A DNA stretch of 64,000 bases from Granulicella tundricola MP5ACTX9 (GTDB lineage Bacteria > Acidobacteriota > Terriglobia > Terriglobales > Acidobacteriaceae): assembly GCF_000178975.2 (NCBI RefSeq), contig NC_015064.1, positions 2,480,001 through 2,544,000 on the forward strand, given 5' to 3'. This document shows positions 61,429 to 64,000 of the stretch, one piece after another. Position numbers and translations under genes: made by a program. Within the stretch, counting starts at the first letter, position 1. Each line of letters begins with the position of its first letter. A model generated the notes under the pieces. It did not search any database. It worked only from the letters and a program-made list of their open reading frames with translations, and had not been told where the DNA came from.

Positions 61429-63279
61429 TCATGGTTGGGCTGGTGGCCCCAGCAGTGGAGTCTTCACGGGGCTTGCCAGGCCGATGAATTCGACCAGCGC
61501 GTTGCTGTTGGAGTTGGAGACCCAGAGGTTGCCGCTGGCGTCGACAGCAATAGCGTAAGGCTCATTCAACGAGGCGTCGAGCCCAATGGTTCTCGTCGGG
61601 AAGCGAAACGCGGCGTTGCTTCCGGTAAGCGCGGTGAGGCTATTGCCGTAGTAGTTCGCTGCCCACACGTTGCCTGCACCGTCGATGGCGATGCCCTTGG
61701 GAGATGCTCCTGCACTTGCGGTGTCGAGCGTTGCCATGGTCTGGCCTGAGGGGGAGAGCTCGATGAGGCTGGACGCGCCATAGTCTGCGACCCAGATGTC
61801 GCCGGAAGGATCGACGGCGATCCCCTCAGGATCGTCGCAGCAGGAGAAGGACGTGACTGCGCCCAGTGGAGTGACTCGCGCGACGCCGTTCTGCACCGCA
61901 AACCACGCATTTTGAGTGGCATCAAGCGCGACAGCTGAGGTGAACGGCAGTTGCGATGCAGCATAACCTGAGGCTCCAGACAGGGTTGTTCCATTAGAGG
62001 CGAGGAGGCTCGCTGACGAGCTGCCGTAGTCCGCAACCCAGATGTCGCCGTTGGTGCCGGCCGCTACCGCCAGTGGATAGTAGACGCCGCCACCGGTGTA
62101 GCCGAGACCGGATAACTCTGCGCCTGCCGGGGAGAACTCACTGACGCTTCCTGAGTAGCTGTTCGTGGGAGTAAAGCTTTGCAGATTGGTCACCCATGCG
62201 TTATCGGAGGCGTCCACCGCGATGCCGTACGAAGCATAGAGGCCGGTGCCAACGAAGCCATTGGTTGCTGCTGCAACACCGGTCGCGGAGAACTTGGAGG
62301 CGACTCGGCCGAAGTAGTTGGCGACCCACACGGCTCCGGTGGAATCGATCGCAATATTCCCTGGAAGGTTAAGACCACCGCAGCCGGAGGTGCAGTTGCC
62401 GTACGTGATGGACAACGTCCAGTCGTGGGGAGCGCTAGCCAAGGTGGGCTGGAATGTGGTTTGTCCCGATGAAGCCGCAAACACAGCCGTTACATTGTTT
62501 GCAGGATTGCGAACAATGCTCAATGCCGCATCGAGTGTGGTGGCAGGTTTCGTAGTTCCCTGCTGTGCTGCGGCAAAGAGTGGGCCGCAGGCTGCGCCTC
62601 CTTCGGAGTGAGTACAGCTCGCCAGGGCGTTTGCCAACGTATTGAGTTTGGCTGTTTCGAACTTGGCGCTGGATGGCAGGTTCGGTCCCGGTATCGTTCC
62701 CGTCGAGATGCTGACAAGGTTCGCCGCCAGAGCGAAGGCGTTGCGCAGACCTGTTGCGTTGGTTGCGGACGACCCGATGGCGGCGCTGGCTCCGAGGAAG
62801 GTTGAGAACGCCCAGGCGGCCGCCGCGGTCGTGGCTTCGTTGACGATAGGGGTTGTCGTAATTGAAAGACTGCCGCAATCTCCCAGAGCGGCCACGAGCA
62901 GCAGGGCTCGGTTGTCTGTGCCGCCTGCAAGACCCGGATTACCACTTTGCGCCACGAGATACGTCTGCGTCGTGGAGGTGGGGCAGGCGAAGTCTTGCGG
63001 AATGCTGAACTGCCCGGCGCTGTTGGATGAGATCGTTTGGCCTGGCAGCAGATTGACCGCGCCGGTTCCGTTGCCGCTGGTTCCAGCGGCGTAAAGCTGC
63101 ACGGAAGCCCCGATCACAGGCTGCCCTGCCGCGGTTATGTGGCCCGTGAATGCGCTTCCCGGAGCCGTTACTGTGGTTGTCGAAGACGGCGTGGACGAGC
63201 CGCAGCCGATCGTGGCTGCGGCTATGCCCAGCCATCCACACGAGAGAATCATGGCGTGTTTGCGGGAGCTGCATCTCAT
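61429..63279 (-). CDS. NHL-type beta-propeller lipoprotein
   Basis: From the ATG at 63279 the protein has 616 residues; the frame to 63393 would overlap pqqD. A lipobox (LGIAAATIGCGSS) is at about residues 18-28. An N-terminal carboxypeptidase-like beta domain (AFTGHITAAGQPVIGASVQLY) is followed by a Ser/Ala-rich helical region, then repeats from about residue 305: NIAIDSTGAVWVANYFG, GIAVDASDNAWVTNLQ, GIAVDPSGDIWVADYGAS, GIAIDGAGNVWAANYYGN and AIAVDASGNLWVSNSN. These are NHL/virginiamycin-B-lyase-like blades. It is probably an outer-membrane or periplasmic binding protein. Its place between pqqD and the kinase gene suggests a role in that system. Confidence 0.82.
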   Translation of the reverse strand: MRCSSRKHAMILSCGWLGIAAATIGCGSSTPSSTTTVTAPGSAFTGHITAAGQPVIGASVQLYAAGTSGNGTGAVNLLPGQTISSNSAGQFSIPQDFACPTSTTQTYLVAQSGNPGLAGGTDNRALLLVAALGDCGSLSITTTPIVNEATTAAAAWAFSTFLGASAAIGSSATNATGLRNAFALAANLVSISTGTIPGPNLPSSAKFETAKLNTLANALASCTHSEGGAACGPLFAAAQQGTTKPATTLDAALSIVRNPANNVTAVFAASSGQTTFQPTLASAPHDWTLSITYGNCTSGCGGLNLPGNIAIDSTGAVWVANYFGRVASKFSATGVAAATNGFVGTGLYASYGIAVDASDNAWVTNLQSFTPTNSYSGSVSEFSPAGAELSGLGYTGGGVYYPLAVAAGTNGDIWVADYGSSSASLLASNGTTLSGASGYAASQLPFTSAVALDATQNAWFAVQNGVARVTPLGAVTSFSCCDDPEGIAVDPSGDIWVADYGASSLIELSPSGQTMATLDTASAGASPKGIAIDGAGNVWAANYYGNSLTALTGSNAAFRFPTRTIGLDASLNEPYAIAVDASGNLWVSNSNSNALVEFIGLASPVKTPLLGPPAQP

Positions 63280-63340
63280 CACGGAGTCTGTCCTGGTGCA
63301 GCAGGAAGCCTGATCGGGCTTCATTGTTCGGAGCGCCGTT

Positions 63341-63787
63341 CTACTGGCGTCGACCTCGGGTACCGGTGGAGCTTGGGGCCGTGCAGTTGACACACCCGGT
63401 GTACGCCTGTGCGGCCTTCGGGGCAGCGATGACCGCGATCACCGGCAGCAGCATCGCCGCGCCGACACCGAGCTGGCTTACTGCGGCGCGACGAGAGATC
63501 GTCGCTGGTGCGGGCGGTGGAGACTCTGACTCAAGCAGACCGTCGCTCGCGAGAGCTTCAAGTGACAACTGGACAAGCTCCTCAGATACAGTCAGCTTCA
63601 AGGCAAACGATGCGGAGACCGAGATGACGGCAGCTGAAGTCTCTCCGTCACACAGATTCCATACGGCCGCGGCGACCGGGTTGAGGCAGAAAGCATTATG
63701 GGTCTGCTCGTCATAGATCAAGGTCTCCTGACCGACCTGCTGGATCGAGAGTTGGTGCGTTCTGCGGCGTGGAAACACATTCTTCAT
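63341..63787 (-). CDS. PqqD-domain protein fused to a twin-arginine/hydrophobic Cys-tail
   Basis: 148 residues. Residues 1-90 are a PqqD (RRE, peptide-recognition) domain: LIYDEQTHNAFCLNPVAAAVWNLCDG and then LEALASDGLLE. Next come a Pro/Ala linker and SRRAAVSQLGVGAAMLLPVI (twin Arg and a hydrophobic stretch), ending AAQAYTGCVNCTAPSSTG. PqqD alone binds precursor peptides in RiPP pathways; the tail resembles an export signal with a two-cysteine end, an odd fusion. AAGGAG precedes the ATG, at the previous gene stop. Its partner is not visible. Confidence 0.75.
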   Translation of the reverse strand: MKNVFPRRRTHQLSIQQVGQETLIYDEQTHNAFCLNPVAAAVWNLCDGETSAAVISVSASFALKLTVSEELVQLSLEALASDGLLESESPPPAPATISRRAAVSQLGVGAAMLLPVIAVIAAPKAAQAYTGCVNCTAPSSTGTRGRRQ

Positions 63788-63797
63788 TGGGTGCTCC

Positions 63798-64000
63798 TTA
63801 CTTCGGGTTGACTGCGATGGCGACTGGAGCTTGAACGAAACCGGTTCCCTGGTAAGGCGAACCAGCGATCACGGTTCCTGAAGGGGTATATGCGCTTACG
63901 CTGGCGCCGCCGGAGTTGCTCACCCACACGTTCCCTGTGCCATCGATGGCGATGCCCTTTGGCGTGTTCAGCGTGGCGCTGCTTCCGAACGCCGTGCCCG
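63798..64000 (-). CDS. NHL-type beta-propeller protein, 5' part beyond window
   Basis: The C-terminal 67 codons of a leftward gene entering from the right edge. KGIAIDGTGNVWVSNSGG is an NHL blade of the same type as in the propeller downstream, then GTVIAGSPYQGTGFVQAP and IAVNPK with TAA. The stop is only 10 nt from the pqqD-fusion ATG and carries its ribosome binding site, so both are in one operon. Confidence 0.75.
   Translation of the reverse strand, partial: GTAFGSSATLNTPKGIAIDGTGNVWVSNSGGASVSAYTPSGTVIAGSPYQGTGFVQAPVAIAVNPK

Overview
The window reads as a chromosomal segment of an Acidobacteriota bacterium, most likely of the Acidobacteriaceae/Terriglobia type (Granulicella, Terriglobus or Edaphobacter relatives). 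This is an inference from the gene content: giant secreted proteins made of Ig-like or choice-of-anchor-D repeats that end in a basic, membrane-spanning, Cys-containing tail; a sedolisin-propeptide/Ig fusion; NHL and SBBP beta-propellers; a Ku/LigD pair; interspersed short palindromic repeats; and a generally GC-rich, Gram-negative gene set. No rRNA, tRNA or CRISPR array was seen. The one clear RNA gene is tmRNA (ssrA).

Region 1 (1-20 kb) is mostly housekeeping and repair: endonuclease IV, a sulfite-reductase-type flavoprotein, an APC permease, a large secreted PIG-L deacetylase followed by a FAH-type hydratase, the NHEJ pair ku-ligD, and a leftward translation operon rpsP-khpA-rimM-trmD-rplS-rnhB ending in a small PIG-L enzyme. 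Two divergent esterase-fold proteins and an ATP-grasp ligase form an unexplained cluster at 17-20 kb.

Region 2 (20-41.5 kb) holds ppk1, a 1.27k-residue Ig-repeat surface protein with a broken protease domain, a beta-oxidation cluster (acyl-CoA dehydrogenase, thiolase, FadB-like fusion), an M16 peptidase pair (one active, one lacking the zinc site), glmU, an HD-GYP response regulator, pterin dehydratase, and small secreted proteins. The plus strand here looks G-rich whatever the gene orientation, unlike the flanks.

Region 3 (41.6-44.6 kb) begins with ssrA and continues into about 2.6 kb of decayed DNA: an Ig-domain lipoprotein pseudogene broken by frameshifts, a near-perfect 17-bp inverted repeat, a gene-end fragment, and a few small cysteine-motif ORFs. 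It looks like the remains of accessory DNA next to ssrA.

Region 4 (44.6-50.5 kb) is a 1,421-residue SBBP/choice-of-anchor-D surface protein translationally coupled to an apolipoprotein N-acyltransferase.

Region 5 (50.5-58.8 kb, leftward) is one respiratory operon that encodes a cytochrome bc module and a caa3-type oxidase together: CoxII with a fused cytochrome c, CoxI, CoxIII, an unknown membrane protein, a diheme cytochrome c, Rieske, cytochrome b with a fused cytochrome c, and CtaG. Most junctions overlap by 4 nt. A 24-bp perfect palindrome lies upstream.

Region 6 (59.1 kb to the edge, leftward) is the most unusual cluster: NHL propeller (cut by the edge), PqqD fused to a twin-arginine/hydrophobic tail with a Cys-x-x-Cys end, an NHL-propeller lipoprotein, an HPr-kinase-like protein, an NTP_transf_5 nucleotidyltransferase, and a truncated XRE regulator. 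The PqqD/HprK/nucleotidyltransferase trio recalls tailoring genes of kinase-containing lasso-peptide clusters, but no cyclase, protease or precursor gene is visible in the window.
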